From assembly GCA_016194905.1 (NCBI GenBank), contig JACQAP010000012.1, positions 96,295 to 160,294 of the forward strand: 64,000 bases of DNA, written 5' to 3'. Below are positions 9,647 through 21,633 of the stretch, one piece after another. The position numbers and the translations under genes were made by a program. The stretch comes from Betaproteobacteria bacterium (GTDB taxonomy: Bacteria > Pseudomonadota > Gammaproteobacteria > Burkholderiales > JACQAP01). The number at the start of each line of letters is the position of its first letter. Within the stretch, counting starts at the first letter, position 1. Below the pieces are notes generated by a model that had not been told where the DNA came from, searched no databases, and saw only the letters and a program-made list of their open reading frames with translations.

Positions 9647-9723
9647 TTTCAGCTCCCCGGTCTGACAGGCAAACGGAGAAGGGCGGCGCCGGACATGCCG
9701 GCCGGCGCGACTAGTGACTTGAG

Positions 9724-9999
9724 CTAGCCCTTCGGTGGCGGAACATAGCCCGTAGCCGCATCGACCCCCTGACCGAAGAAATACTTCTCGGTCTGTTGCA
9801 GAAGGTATTTGCGTGCCTTGGGATCCGCGAGGCTGAGGCGGTTCTCGTTGACCAGCATTTTCTGGTGCTCGAGCCAGCCCTTCCAGGCCTCTTTGGAAAC
9901 GTTCTCGAATACACGCTTGCCCAGTTCCCCGGGGAAGGGAGGAAAATCCAGCCCCTCCGCGTCCCGGCCAAGCTTTACACACTTCACCGTTCTTGCCAT
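9724..9999 (-). CDS. yggX: Probable Fe(2+)-trafficking protein (YggX family)
   Basis: Small cytosolic protein of 91 residues, the typical YggX length. It begins [21 protein letters not shown] with the single conserved cysteine C7 and has [17 protein letters not shown] in the middle. Family members protect iron-sulfur clusters and help in iron supply under oxidative stress. It lies downstream of argA on the same strand, an adjacency I associate with betaproteobacteria. Confidence 0.93.
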   Translation of the reverse strand: MARTVKCVKLGRDAEGLDFPPFPGELGKRVFENVSKEAWKGWLEHQKMLVNENRLSLADPKARKYLLQQTEKYFFGQGVDAATGYVPPPKG

Positions 10000-10121
10000 T
10001 TTTTATGGTTCAACAGGTTAGATTGAATTCGTCGCGATTTGGTTACATCTTTGTGACAAGCGGCAACCGCGGAAATTCTCGGACGATTATAGGCCGGTCG
10101 ATGTGTTGCGGCAGCACGGCG

Positions 10122-11441
10122 CTAGATCGACTTGATCAAGACCTTGGAGCGGCGCTGAAAGTTGTAGAGAGCCTGTTTCTGCTTCGGCAGGCTGCCCACG
10201 CCGGTCTCGACGAAGCCATGCTCGATGAACCAGTGGGCGGCGCGCGTGGTCAGCACGAACAGCCGCTTGACGCGCTGCTTCTTCGCCTTTTCCTCGATCC
10301 ACTTCAGCAGCTGTTCCCCGGCCCCGAAGTCGCGATAGTCGGGATCCACGGCCACGCAGGCGAGCTCCGCCGACTTTTCGTTCGGAAAAGGGTAGAGCGC
10401 GGCACAGCCGACGATGACCTTGTCGTGTTCGAGCACGCTGAACCGCGATATTTCGATCTCGAGCAGTTCGCGCGAGCGTTTGACCAACGTTCCGTCGGCC
10501 TCGAGTGGTTCGATCAACCGCAGGACACCGCCGACGTCCTCGATGGTCGCGTCGCGCAGCTGCTCGAGCGGATCGCGCGTGACCATGCTGCCGATGCCGT
10601 CATGGGTGAACAATTCCAGCAGCAGCGCACCATCGGCATGGCGGCTGATCATGTGCACGCGGGCCGCCCCGCCTTTGGAGGCCTTGATCGCAAGCGGCAG
10701 ATACAGCCTGGCATCGTCCGACAGCGACTCTTCCTTGCGCAGCAGTTTCTCGGCGTCGGAAACCGTGAGTTCGCGCAGCAGTCGCCCGCTTTTGCCCTTC
10801 AGCCCCGGCTCGTTCATCAGGAACACGAGTTTTTCCGCACCCAGCGCGATGGCGGTTTCCGCGGCGACGTCTTCCAGCGTCACGTTGAAAATTTCGCCGG
10901 TAGGGGAGTAGCCGAGCGGGGACAGCAGCACCAGTTCGCCATCGTCGAGGCGAATGTTGATCGCATCCGCGTCGACTTTACGCACTTCGCCGGTGTGGCA
11001 CATGTCCACCCCGTCCACGACCCCGCGCGGCCGCGCGGTGACGAAGTTGCCCGACGCAACCCGGATGTCGGCATTCGCCATCGGCGAGTTCGGCAGTCCC
11101 ATCGACAGCAACGCCTCGATCTCCACGCGCACTTGTCCGCTCGCCTGTTTCACGCCGGCAAGCGCCTGTTCATCCGTGACGCGGATTCCCCTTACGTACT
11201 GCGTTTTCAGGCCGGCCGAGCGCAGCTGCGCTTCGATCTGCGGCCGCGCACCGTGCACCAGCACCAGACGTACCCCGAGGCTGGCGAGCAGATTCAGGTC
11301 GTGCGTGAGCGCGACGAACGACCCGTCCGCCACGACTTCGCCACCGAAGGCGATGACGAAGGTGCGTCCGCCGAACGCGTGGATGTACGGCGCGGCAGCG
11401 CGGAACCAGCGTACGAAGTTGGCTTGCTGGGCGGCTTGCAT
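10122..11441 (-). CDS. argA: Amino-acid N-acetyltransferase (N-acetylglutamate synthase)
   Basis: Acetylates glutamate with acetyl-CoA, the first step of arginine synthesis. The 439 residues comprise an N-terminal amino-acid-kinase fold (about 1-285; glycine-rich FVIAFGGEVVADG near 28-40) and a C-terminal GNAT domain (about 300-435, with VDPDYRDFGAGEQLL as the acetyl-CoA loop). The kinase domain is the arginine-binding regulatory part in this family, so feedback inhibition by arginine is expected. It ends 122 bp before yggX and starts 17 bp after the SDR gene, within a minus-strand run from rsmE. Confidence 0.93.
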   Translation of the reverse strand: MQAAQQANFVRWFRAAAPYIHAFGGRTFVIAFGGEVVADGSFVALTHDLNLLASLGVRLVLVHGARPQIEAQLRSAGLKTQYVRGIRVTDEQALAGVKQASGQVRVEIEALLSMGLPNSPMANADIRVASGNFVTARPRGVVDGVDMCHTGEVRKVDADAINIRLDDGELVLLSPLGYSPTGEIFNVTLEDVAAETAIALGAEKLVFLMNEPGLKGKSGRLLRELTVSDAEKLLRKEESLSDDARLYLPLAIKASKGGAARVHMISRHADGALLLELFTHDGIGSMVTRDPLEQLRDATIEDVGGVLRLIEPLEADGTLVKRSRELLEIEISRFSVLEHDKVIVGCAALYPFPNEKSAELACVAVDPDYRDFGAGEQLLKWIEEKAKKQRVKRLFVLTTRAAHWFIEHGFVETGVGSLPKQKQALYNFQRRSKVLIKSI

Positions 11442-11458
11442 GTCGGCTCCCGAATTCG

Positions 11459-12226
11459 CTACCTCGGTTGCATGCGGATGGCGCCGTCGATCCGGATCAC
11501 TTCGCCGTTCAGCATTTCATTCTCGGCGATCTGCCTGACGAGTTGCGCGTATTCGGCGGGACGACCCAGGCGCGGCGGGAACGGCACCATCCTGCCGAGT
11601 GCGTCCTGCACTTCCTGCGGCATGCCCATGAGCATCGGCGTTTCGAATATGCCCGGCGCGATGGTCATGACGCGGATACCGCTGCGCGACAGGTCGCGCG
11701 CGATCGGCAGCGTCATGCCGACGATCCCACCCTTGGACGCCGAGTAGGCCGCCTGGCCGATCTGTCCGTCGAAGGCGGCGACCGAAGCCGTGTTGACGAT
11801 CACGCCGCGCTCGCCAGCCGCGTTGGGCTGCAGTTTCGACATCGCGTCCACGGCCAGGCGGATCATGTTGAAACTGCCGATCAGATTGATGTTGATGACC
11901 CTGGCGAATTTTTCCAGCGAATGCGGACCTTCCTTGCCGACGGTTTTTTCGCCGATGGCGATACCCGCGCAGTTCACCAGCGCCTGCAGACCGCCGAACT
12001 CCTTCAGCGCAGCGGCCACAACGGCTTTGCCGTGATCCTCGCGTGTCACGTCGCACTCGACATAACGCGCGTGCCTGCCGAGCTTGGCTGCCAATGCCTC
12101 GCCCTGCGCCTTGTTGACGTCGGCGATGATCGCGTTGCCGCCGGCTGCGACCACCATTTCGACTGTGGCCGCACCGAGGCCGGAACTGCCGCCGGTGACG
12201 ATGAAGGTGCTGTTCTTGATTTCCAT
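11459..12226 (-). CDS. Short-chain dehydrogenase, 3-hydroxyacyl-CoA dehydrogenase type-2 (HSD10)-like
   Basis: 255-residue Rossmann enzyme with NAD-binding TGGSSGLG (11-18) and the triad S148, Y161, K165 ([18 protein letters not shown]). The closing part, with [14 protein letters not shown] and the [16 protein letters not shown] stretch, is characteristic of the HSD17B10 group, which oxidises short 3-hydroxyacyl-CoA such as 2-methyl-3-hydroxybutyryl-CoA. That points to isoleucine or fatty-acid breakdown. Start 12226 ([10 protein letters not shown]) is chosen from family length; the frame is open upstream into rsmE. Confidence 0.88.
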   Translation of the reverse strand: MEIKNSTFIVTGGSSGLGAATVEMVVAAGGNAIIADVNKAQGEALAAKLGRHARYVECDVTREDHGKAVVAAALKEFGGLQALVNCAGIAIGEKTVGKEGPHSLEKFARVININLIGSFNMIRLAVDAMSKLQPNAAGERGVIVNTASVAAFDGQIGQAAYSASKGGIVGMTLPIARDLSRSGIRVMTIAPGIFETPMLMGMPQEVQDALGRMVPFPPRLGRPAEYAQLVRQIAENEMLNGEVIRIDGAIRMQPR

Positions 12227-12294
12227 GTTTATGCGTCCGGGTTCGAGCGTCCGGTCTTTTGGGGAAATTGGACGCGAAGTATAGCAGCGCCTCT

Positions 12295-13068
12295 CTAGAA
12301 GTCGCCCCACAGCGCCTGGATTGCAGATAGCGCGGCCAGCGCCGCTGTCTCCGTGCGCAGGATGCGCGGGCCGAGCCGAACCTGTCTGAACCAACGCGAC
12401 TGGGCAAGCTGGTTTTCCACCGGCGACAGGCCGCCTTCGGGACCGATCAACAGTGTCATGCGTGCCTTCGGCGCAAGGGCCTTCAGCGGGACGGAGGCCG
12501 TCGGAGATAGCAGCAATCTCGCTTCGTCATCGGCTGCGGGCATATCGAGTTGCGCCAGCCAGTCAGGCAGGCTCATCAATGGCGAGACTTCCGGCACGCG
12601 ATTGCGGCCGCATTGTTCGCACGCCGAGATCACCAGGTTCTGCCAGTGCTCGACGCGGCGTTGCGCGCGTTCATCCTTGAGTTTTACGACGCTGCGCTCG
12701 GTGGCGACGGGCTGGATTGCCGCCACGCCGAGTTCGACCGCTTTCTGCAATGTAATGTCCATGCGATCGCCGCTCGACAGTCCCTGCACCAGCCGGACGT
12801 GCAACCGGGATTCGCGCTCGACGTCAAGATGTGCGCCGGTCTTGACCGATACATCGCCTCGGTCTATGCGCGTAATGCGCGCCTCGAATTCGCCGCCCAG
12901 CCCGTCGAACATCACCACAGGCTCGCCCACGGCGAGCCGCAACACACGCACCGCATGATGGGCCGCGGCCGGGTGCAGGCGCACTTCCGAGCCATTGCCG
13001 AGCTTGCCCTCAAAATGGAACCGAGCCCCCGATTTTGCCGTGAGTTTTCTATCTAAGTCTTTATCCAT
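12295..13068 (-). CDS. rsmE: 16S rRNA (uracil-1498-N3)-methyltransferase
   Basis: 257-residue SPOUT-class methyltransferase that modifies U1498 of 16S rRNA in the 30S subunit. An N-terminal PUA-like domain (about 1-80; HHAVRVLRL) is followed by the trefoil-knot domain with [12 protein letters not shown] and [16 protein letters not shown], the SAM-binding motifs of RsmE. It is the first gene of a minus-strand run (rsmE, SDR, argA) and is divergent from the thioredoxin-like gene at 13167. Confidence 0.95.
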   Translation of the reverse strand: MDKDLDRKLTAKSGARFHFEGKLGNGSEVRLHPAAAHHAVRVLRLAVGEPVVMFDGLGGEFEARITRIDRGDVSVKTGAHLDVERESRLHVRLVQGLSSGDRMDITLQKAVELGVAAIQPVATERSVVKLKDERAQRRVEHWQNLVISACEQCGRNRVPEVSPLMSLPDWLAQLDMPAADDEARLLLSPTASVPLKALAPKARMTLLIGPEGGLSPVENQLAQSRWFRQVRLGPRILRTETAALAALSAIQALWGDF

Positions 13069-13166
13069 GCTAAGATTTTGCCATGCACAATCGGGTCTGT
13101 CTTAGAGTTTATAAAAGGGCTTCAAGCGCTTCTGCAGGGCCTTCAAGCGGCCCGGGGGCCTGACGA

Positions 13167-13715
13167 ATGGGGGCTCAACCGCCAGTCTGCAATTTCGGCT
13201 GGAAGGCGCGTGTGTTCGATCTGCCCGCTACGAATGGCAAGCGGTACACACTGGAGAACGCGAGCGGGCCCAATGGGTTGCTGGTGATGTTCATCTGCAA
13301 TCATTGCCCGTACCTCAAAGCCATACGCGAGCGCCTGATCCGCGATTGCGCCGAACTCGAGGCCCTCGGCGTCAATGCCATTGCGATCAGCTCCAACGAT
13401 CCTGACGATTATCCGGAAGATTCGTTCGAGAACATGCAGCACGTGGCCCGCGATTTCAAATTTCCTTTCCCTTATCTTTTCGATGAAACCCAGGAAGTCG
13501 CGCGCGCCTACGACGCGGTGTGCACGCCGGACTTTTTTGGCTTCAACAGGAACCTCGAATTGCAGTATCGAGGCCGCCTGGATGCGTCGAAGACTACGCC
13601 GGTGGCGAATGCCAGACGCGACCTGTTCGAGGCCATGAAGACGATTGCCGAAACCGGCAGCGGTCCGGCCGGGCAGATTCCAAGCCAGGGATGCTCCATC
13701 AAATGGAAGCGGTAG
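13167..13715 (+). CDS. Thioredoxin-fold protein (AhpC/TSA-like) with CNHC motif
   Basis: 182-residue cytosolic thioredoxin-fold protein; no signal peptide. The redox motif is FICNHCPYL with C44 and C47, typical of a widespread group annotated as thioredoxin family or redoxin proteins. FEN/TPDFFGFN downstream resembles peroxiredoxin-like folds. The precise redox partner is unknown. The last 13 bases overlap the next gene's start, suggesting translational coupling with the inositol-phosphatase-family protein. Confidence 0.85.
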   Translation: MGAQPPVCNFGWKARVFDLPATNGKRYTLENASGPNGLLVMFICNHCPYLKAIRERLIRDCAELEALGVNAIAISSNDPDDYPEDSFENMQHVARDFKFPFPYLFDETQEVARAYDAVCTPDFFGFNRNLELQYRGRLDASKTTPVANARRDLFEAMKTIAETGSGPAGQIPSQGCSIKWKR

Positions 13716-14515
13716 TCCGGCCCATCCGGGGCATGCTGGAGCAGGTCATCGCCTGCGTGCGGGAAGTTGCGGCGAAGGAAGTCATGCCGCGCTACCTGAA
13801 GGTGGCGCAACAACGCAAATCCGATGGCAGTCTGTTTACCGAGGCGGATCTGGCCGCGCAGGAAGCTTTGTCGCGCGTCCTGCCGAAGATCTATTCCGGT
13901 CCGATCGTGGCCGAGGAAATGACGCCGGAGCAGCAGGCGGAGTACTGGCTGGCCGGCACGGAAGGGCTGTGGTGCGTGGATCCGATCGACGGAACGTCGA
14001 ACTTCGTCAACGGACTGCCGTACTTCGCCGTCTCGGTGGCGCTGATGATCAACGGGCGTAGCGTGCTCGGTGTGGTCTACGACCCGATCGCCGACGAGGT
14101 GTTCTACGCCGAAAAGGCCGGCGGGGCCTTTCTCAACGGCGAGCGCCTGCCGATCAAGGAGCATGTGCCGCATCTGCGCAATGCCATGGCGCAGATCGAC
14201 TTCAAGCGTCTCCCGCCCGGGCTTGCGCGCGAACTGGTGGCTGAGCCGCCCTATTCGTCCCAGCGCAATTTCGGCGCCAGTACCCTGGAATGGTGTTATG
14301 TCGCGGCGGGGCGCTTCGACGTCTACCTGCATGGCGGACAGAAATTGTGGGACTACGCTGCCGGTTCGTTGATCCTGGAAGAAGCCGGCGGCTTCATGTG
14401 CACCCTCGACCAGGACGATTTCTGGGCGGACACGCTGTGGAAGCGTTCGGCCATTGCAGCGCGCGAAGCCCGGTTGTTCGACGCCTGGAAGCGCTGGATC
14501 CGCGCCCGCCAGTAG
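13703..14515 (+). CDS. Inositol monophosphatase family protein
   Basis: 270 residues. The Mg-dependent phosphatase motifs are complete: EE at 71-72, DPIDGTSN at 93-100 and WDYAAG at 216-221. The family includes inositol-1-phosphatase, 3',5'-bisphosphate nucleotidase (CysQ) and histidinol phosphatase; nothing seen here decides the substrate. ATG 13703 overlaps the preceding stop; ATG 13733 (MLEQV) is a plausible later start. Confidence 0.88.
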   Translation: MEAVVRPIRGMLEQVIACVREVAAKEVMPRYLKVAQQRKSDGSLFTEADLAAQEALSRVLPKIYSGPIVAEEMTPEQQAEYWLAGTEGLWCVDPIDGTSNFVNGLPYFAVSVALMINGRSVLGVVYDPIADEVFYAEKAGGAFLNGERLPIKEHVPHLRNAMAQIDFKRLPPGLARELVAEPPYSSQRNFGASTLEWCYVAAGRFDVYLHGGQKLWDYAAGSLILEEAGGFMCTLDQDDFWADTLWKRSAIAAREARLFDAWKRWIRARQ

Positions 14516-14566
14516 CCCGGCGGCCGATCGGCCAAAGCCGCTGGTGTTGCGCCGCCGGACCTTTCC

Positions 14567-14595
14567 TTGACCGACATTCCCGATGCCGGTATCTT
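14567..14595 (+). promoter_or_regulatory. Predicted sigma-70 promoter of ilvB
   Basis: TTGACC (14567-14572), 17 bases, TATCTT (14590-14595): five of six and four of six matches with ideal spacing, 51 bases before the ilvB start. A T7 run at 14626-14633 lies in the leader. I see no convincing attenuator hairpin or Ile/Val/Leu-rich leader peptide here. Confidence 0.6.
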
Positions 14596-14646
14596 GCCAA
14601 GTTTTCGCAGCACAATCTCAACTAGTTGTTTTTTTCGGGTGTTTCC

Positions 14647-16371
14647 ATGGAATTGACTGCCGGCGTTACCACCGAGTTGTCCGGTGCCGAGATCACGATG
14701 CGATGTCTTCAGGCAGAAGGCGTCGAATTCCTGTTCGGCTATCCCGGCGGTGCGGTCCTGCCCCTGTACGACGAAATCTTCAAGCAGGAGAAGGTAAAAC
14801 ACATCCTGGTACGCCACGAACAAGCGGCGGTGCATGCCGCCGATGCCTACGCGCGCTCGACCGAGAAGGTAGGGGCCGTGCTGGTGACATCCGGCCCCGG
14901 CGTTACCAACGCGGTCACCGGAATCGCGACCGCGTACATGGATTCCATCCCGGTCGTCATCATCAGCGGACAGGTGCCGACTCACGCCATCGGTCAGGAT
15001 GCATTCCAGGAAGTGGACGCCGTCGGTGTGACGCGTCCCTGTGTCAAACACAATTTCCTGGTCAAGGACGTCAAGGACCTCGCGGTCACGATGAAGAAGG
15101 CGTTCTACCTCGCCGCCACCGGCCGTCCCGGTCCGGTGCTGGTCGATATCCCCAAAGACGTGCAGACCGCGAAGACGAACTTTTTCTATCCGCAATCGGT
15201 GTCGATGCGCTCCTACAACCCGGTGGTCAAGGGCCACAGCGGCCAGATCAGGAAGGCGTTGCAGCTGTTGCTGGAAGCCAAGCGCCCGATGATCTACACC
15301 GGCGGTGGCGTCGTGCTCGGCAACGCGGCGGCGGAACTCCTTCATCTGGTCCATGCGTTGGGCTTTCCCTGCACCAATACCTTGATGGGACTGGGCGGCT
15401 ATCCGGCCACCGATCCGCAGTTCGTCGGCATGCTTGGCATGCACGGCACCTTTGAGGCCAACATGGCGATGCAGAACTGCGACGTGTTGCTTGCCATCGG
15501 CGCGCGCTTCGATGACCGCGTGATCGGCAACCCGAAGCATTTCTTCCAGGAAGATCGCAAGATCATCCACGTCGACATCGATCCCTCCTCGATTTCCAAG
15601 CGCGTGCGAGTGGACGTGCCCATCGTCGGCGATGTCAGGGAAGTTCTGCAGGAAATGAACCGCCAACTGGCCGCGGGCAAGGAGCGGCCGGACCCGGTGG
15701 CGGTCAAGACTTGGTGGGATCAGATCGGCGTATGGAAAGGCCGCGATTGCCTGAAGTACGACCGCAACTCGAAAATCATCAAGCCGCAGTCCGTGGTCGA
15801 GAAGCTTTACGAACTGACCAAGGACATGGACATGTACGTGACCTCGGACGTCGGCCAGCATCAGATGTGGGCCGCGCAGTTCTACAAGTTCAACAAGCCG
15901 CGGCGCTGGATCAATTCGGGTGGCCTGGGCACCATGGGGGTCGGTCTGCCTTACGCGCTGGGTGTCCAGCTTGCGCATCCGGATGCAACCGTCGCCTGTG
16001 TCACCGGCGAGGCGAGCATTCAAATGTGCATCCAGGAACTGTCCACGGCGAAGCAGTATCGCCTGCCGGTCAAGATCGTGAACCTGAACAACCGTTATAT
16101 GGGCATGGTTCGCCAGTGGCAGGAATTCTTTCACGGCAACCGCTACGCGGAATCCTACATGGACGCATTGCCCGACTTCGTCAAACTCACCGAGTCCTAC
16201 GGCCACGTGGGTATGCGCATCGACAAGCCGGAGGACGTGGAGCCGGCGCTCAGGGAGGCGTTCAGCCGCAAGAACGACCTCGTGTTCATGGACTTCATCA
16301 CCGATCAGACCGAGAACGTTTTTCCGATGGTGCCGGGTGGCAAAGGCCTGTCGGAAATGATCCTGGTTTAA
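14647..16371 (+). CDS. ilvB: Acetolactate synthase large (catalytic) subunit
   Basis: TPP- and FAD-dependent enzyme joining pyruvate with pyruvate or 2-oxobutyrate, the first common step of branched-chain amino-acid synthesis. The 574 residues show the catalytic-glutamate region VRHEQAAVHAADAYAR, the FAD-domain RFDDRVIGN, and the C-terminal TPP domain (GTMGVGLPYALG; then TGEASIQMCIQ in place of the common GDGS/GEGS). Start ATG 14647 fits family starts; an ATG 21 bases earlier is possible. ilvH follows 6 bp after the stop, and with ilvC forms the operon. ilvA at the window start supplies 2-oxobutyrate. Confidence 0.96.
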   Translation: MELTAGVTTELSGAEITMRCLQAEGVEFLFGYPGGAVLPLYDEIFKQEKVKHILVRHEQAAVHAADAYARSTEKVGAVLVTSGPGVTNAVTGIATAYMDSIPVVIISGQVPTHAIGQDAFQEVDAVGVTRPCVKHNFLVKDVKDLAVTMKKAFYLAATGRPGPVLVDIPKDVQTAKTNFFYPQSVSMRSYNPVVKGHSGQIRKALQLLLEAKRPMIYTGGGVVLGNAAAELLHLVHALGFPCTNTLMGLGGYPATDPQFVGMLGMHGTFEANMAMQNCDVLLAIGARFDDRVIGNPKHFFQEDRKIIHVDIDPSSISKRVRVDVPIVGDVREVLQEMNRQLAAGKERPDPVAVKTWWDQIGVWKGRDCLKYDRNSKIIKPQSVVEKLYELTKDMDMYVTSDVGQHQMWAAQFYKFNKPRRWINSGGLGTMGVGLPYALGVQLAHPDATVACVTGEASIQMCIQELSTAKQYRLPVKIVNLNNRYMGMVRQWQEFFHGNRYAESYMDALPDFVKLTESYGHVGMRIDKPEDVEPALREAFSRKNDLVFMDFITDQTENVFPMVPGGKGLSEMILV

Positions 16372-16377
16372 CCCAAC

Positions 16378-16869
16378 ATGCGTCACATCATCTCCCTACT
16401 CATGGAGAACGAGCCGGGTGCGCTGTCGCGCGTGGCCGGCCTGTTCTCCGCGCGCGGCTACAACATCGAGTCGCTGACCGTTGCTCCCACCGAGGATCCG
16501 TCGTTGTCGCGCATGACTGTCGTCACCTCCGGCTCCGACGATGTGATCGAGCAGATAACCAAGCAACTGAACAAGCTGGTCGACATCGTGAAGGTCGTGG
16601 ATTTGTCCGGCGGCGATCACATCGAGCGCGAGCTGATGCTGGTCAAGGTGCGTGCCTCGGGCAAGGACCGCGAAGAAATGAAGCGCATGGCGGACATCTT
16701 TCGCGGCCGCATCGTCGATGTAACGGACAAGGCATACACCATCGAGCTCACCGGCACCGGCAGCAAGCTCGATGCCTTTCTGGGAGCGCTCGAACAGGGC
16801 GTCATCCTGGAAACGGTGCGAACGGGCGCCTCGGGTATCGGCCGGGGCGAGCGCATCCTTAAAGTCTGA
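16378..16869 (+). CDS. ilvH: Acetolactate synthase small (regulatory) subunit
   Basis: 163 residues. An N-terminal ACT domain (about 4-78; ENEPGALSRVAGLFSARGYNIESL) binds valine for feedback control in this family, and the C-terminal ALS_ss domain follows (MLVKVRASGKDREEMKRMADIFRG). Activates and stabilises the IlvB catalytic subunit. Located directly after ilvB, before a purine-rich repeat that separates it from ilvC. Confidence 0.96.
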   Translation: MRHIISLLMENEPGALSRVAGLFSARGYNIESLTVAPTEDPSLSRMTVVTSGSDDVIEQITKQLNKLVDIVKVVDLSGGDHIERELMLVKVRASGKDREEMKRMADIFRGRIVDVTDKAYTIELTGTGSKLDAFLGALEQGVILETVRTGASGIGRGERILKV

Positions 16870-17978
<1,109 letters not shown>

Positions 17979-18048
17979 TGAGTGGGGTCATAGGAAAAGG
18001 GATGAAGAGAAATGCGTTTTTTCCCGCTCGCCCCTCGCCCCTTACGCC
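17979..18048. repeat. GTGAAGG-type inverted-arm element, copy 2
   Basis: Occupies the whole ilvC-psd gap. The left arm 17979-18007 (TGAGTGGGGTCATAGG start) is purine-rich; the right arm 18017-18048 (TTTTTTCCCGCTCGCCCC... CCTTACGCC) is pyrimidine-rich. The match is looser than in copies 1 and 3. It abuts the GTG start of psd. Confidence 0.55.
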
Positions 18049-18702
18049 GTGAGAACTGACTATCCCCACCCCATCATTGCCAAAGAGGGCTGGCCATTCC
18101 TCGGGGTTGCGCTCGTCCTCTCGATAGTCGTCACCGGCGGCTGGGGCTGGTGGTCGATTCCATTCTGGCTGGCAACGCTTTTCATCCTGCAATTTTTCCG
18201 CGATCCGCCGCGATCCGCGCCCGCCGATGCGGACGCAGTGATCTCGCCGGCCGACGGACGCGTCGTCGCCGTGGATAAGGCGAGGGACCCGTACCTGGAT
18301 CGCAATGCGCTGAAGATCAGCGTGTTCATGAACGTGTTCAACGTGCATTCGAATCGCAGCCCGGTCGATGGCGAGGTCAGGAAGGGCTGGTATTTCGGCG
18401 GCCGGTTCCTCAATGCCGCGCTCGACAAGGCTTCACTCGAAAACGAGCGCAACGCATTGTGGATCCATACCGATAGCGGCGCGGAAGTGACCTGCGTGCA
18501 GGTCGCCGGGCTGATCGCGCGCCGCATCCTCTGTTATGTGCAGACGAAGGACCGGTTGAAGCGCGGACAACGTTTCGGCTTCATTCGCTTCGGTTCCCGC
18601 GTGGATGTGTATCTGCCCGTCGAGGCCAAGCCGCATGCCGCGGTGGGCGACAAGGTTTTTGCCGGGGAGACCATCCTGGCGCGGCTGCCGGCCAAATCAT
18701 GA
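18049..18702 (+). CDS. psd: Phosphatidylserine decarboxylase proenzyme (short type)
   Basis: Converts phosphatidylserine to phosphatidylethanolamine at the inner membrane. 217 residues, the short form of the family. The N-terminal hydrophobic segment is about 12-45 ([15 protein letters not shown]...). SPADGRVV is near 66-73 and the self-cleavage site is [11 protein letters not shown], where cleavage before the serine makes the pyruvoyl group. The start is GTG 18049, right after the repeat; no ATG fits. It precedes pssA by 7 bp, so consecutive steps of PE synthesis are coupled. Confidence 0.94.
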   Translation: MRTDYPHPIIAKEGWPFLGVALVLSIVVTGGWGWWSIPFWLATLFILQFFRDPPRSAPADADAVISPADGRVVAVDKARDPYLDRNALKISVFMNVFNVHSNRSPVDGEVRKGWYFGGRFLNAALDKASLENERNALWIHTDSGAEVTCVQVAGLIARRILCYVQTKDRLKRGQRFGFIRFGSRVDVYLPVEAKPHAAVGDKVFAGETILARLPAKS

Positions 18703-18709
18703 GCCTGGA

Positions 18710-19492
18710 ATGAATCATCCCGCGCCCAAGGCCCGCTGGCTCAGCCGCACCGGTATTCGCCGTACCGGTATCTACTGGCTTCCCAATGCGATCACCACCT
18801 GTGCGTTGTTCGCCGGTTTCTATGCCATCGTGCAGGCGATGAACCTGCAGTTCGAACTGGCCGCGAAGGGCATTTTTGCGGCGATGGTGTTCGACGGCCT
18901 CGATGGCAGAGTGGCGCGGCTTACCCGCACGCAGAGCGAATTCGGCGCCGAATTCGACAGCCTGTCCGACATGGTTTCGTTCGGCGCGGCACCGGCGCTG
19001 GTGATCTACGAATGGTCGCTGAAGGGCATGGACAAGCTGGGCTGGTTCGCCGCTTTCGTCTACTGCGCCTGCGCGGCATTGCGCCTGGCGCGCTTCAACA
19101 CCAATATCGACGTGGTCGACAAGCGCTACTTCCAGGGCCTGCCGAGCCCGGCCGCGGCCGGACTGATCGCCGGGCTGGTATGGGCCATGGAATCCTACGA
19201 CGTGGCCCGCGCCGACGTTCCCCTGCTGGCCTGGGGACTGACGCTGTTCGCCGGCATCACGATGGTCAGCAGTGTGCGCTTCTACAGCGGCAAGGACATC
19301 AACCTGCGCAAGAGCGTGCCGTTTCGCATGGTGGTGATGATTGCGCTCAGCGTGGTGGCGCTGATGCAGGTCGCCAACAATCTGCCGGAACTCCTGTTCA
19401 GCCTGTTTGCGATTTATGCCGCTTCGGGCTACGCAATGTGGGCCTGGGAACGGCTGCGCAGGAAGCCTCCTACCCCGCCCTCCGGGCCATAG
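18710..19492 (+). CDS. pssA: CDP-diacylglycerol-serine O-phosphatidyltransferase
   Basis: Integral membrane enzyme making phosphatidylserine. 260 residues with several membrane helices. The CDP-alcohol phosphotransferase motif is complete: DGRVAR, eight residues, G, three, D, three, D (within FDGLDGRVARLTRTQSEFGA and FDSLSD). Start ATG 18710 (MNHPAPK) with GGA just upstream; psd ends 7 bp before. The product feeds Psd. Confidence 0.95.
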   Translation: MNHPAPKARWLSRTGIRRTGIYWLPNAITTCALFAGFYAIVQAMNLQFELAAKGIFAAMVFDGLDGRVARLTRTQSEFGAEFDSLSDMVSFGAAPALVIYEWSLKGMDKLGWFAAFVYCACAALRLARFNTNIDVVDKRYFQGLPSPAAAGLIAGLVWAMESYDVARADVPLLAWGLTLFAGITMVSSVRFYSGKDINLRKSVPFRMVVMIALSVVALMQVANNLPELLFSLFAIYAASGYAMWAWERLRRKPPTPPSGP

Positions 19493-19507
19493 GGCAGAGA
19501 CTGGGGC

Positions 19508-19536
19508 TTGCGAAGCCCGAAAAATCTGCTTATAGT
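19508..19536 (+). promoter_or_regulatory. Predicted promoter of the leuA leader
   Basis: TTGCGA (19508-19513), 17 bases, TATAGT (19531-19536). The expected transcription start falls within a base or two of the leader-peptide ATG at 19544, so the transcript may be nearly or fully leaderless. A small hairpin, GGGCTT-GCG-AAGCCC, overlaps the -35 region. Confidence 0.6.
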
Positions 19537-19543
19537 CGGGCAC

Positions 19544-21440
<1,897 letters not shown>

Positions 21441-21515
21441 TTGGTTCGCAATAGCGGCCGGTATTCGGTTTCGAGCGACTGAAACCGCAGCGTTGATACA
21501 CGGCATTTGCCAACG

Positions 21516-21542
21516 AAGCCCGCTCTCGTAGCGGGCTTTTTT
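21516..21542 (+). terminator. Rho-independent terminator after leuA
   Basis: Stem AAGCCCGCT (21516-21524) and AGCGGGCTT (21530-21538), a 5-base loop, then a T run to 21542. A classic strong intrinsic terminator, 75 bases after the leuA stop. Confidence 0.93.
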
Positions 21543-21633
21543 GCTACGGGCAGTGTTTCCGGCAACAAGATAAACTCCCAGCTTCATCCGTTGCTTATTC
21601 CCGATATTCCGGCCGCATTGGCCGTCCATTCCG

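Noticed and set aside
14600..14646. Possible attenuator before ilvB (CAACTAGTTG followed by T7)
   Set aside because: The palindrome leaves no room for a loop, and no Ile/Val/Leu-rich leader peptide precedes it.
14353..16386. 677-codon open frame antisense to ilvB
   Set aside because: It lies entirely opposite clear ilvB/ilvH coding sequence, and its His/Arg/Asp-rich composition is what high-GC antisense frames give.
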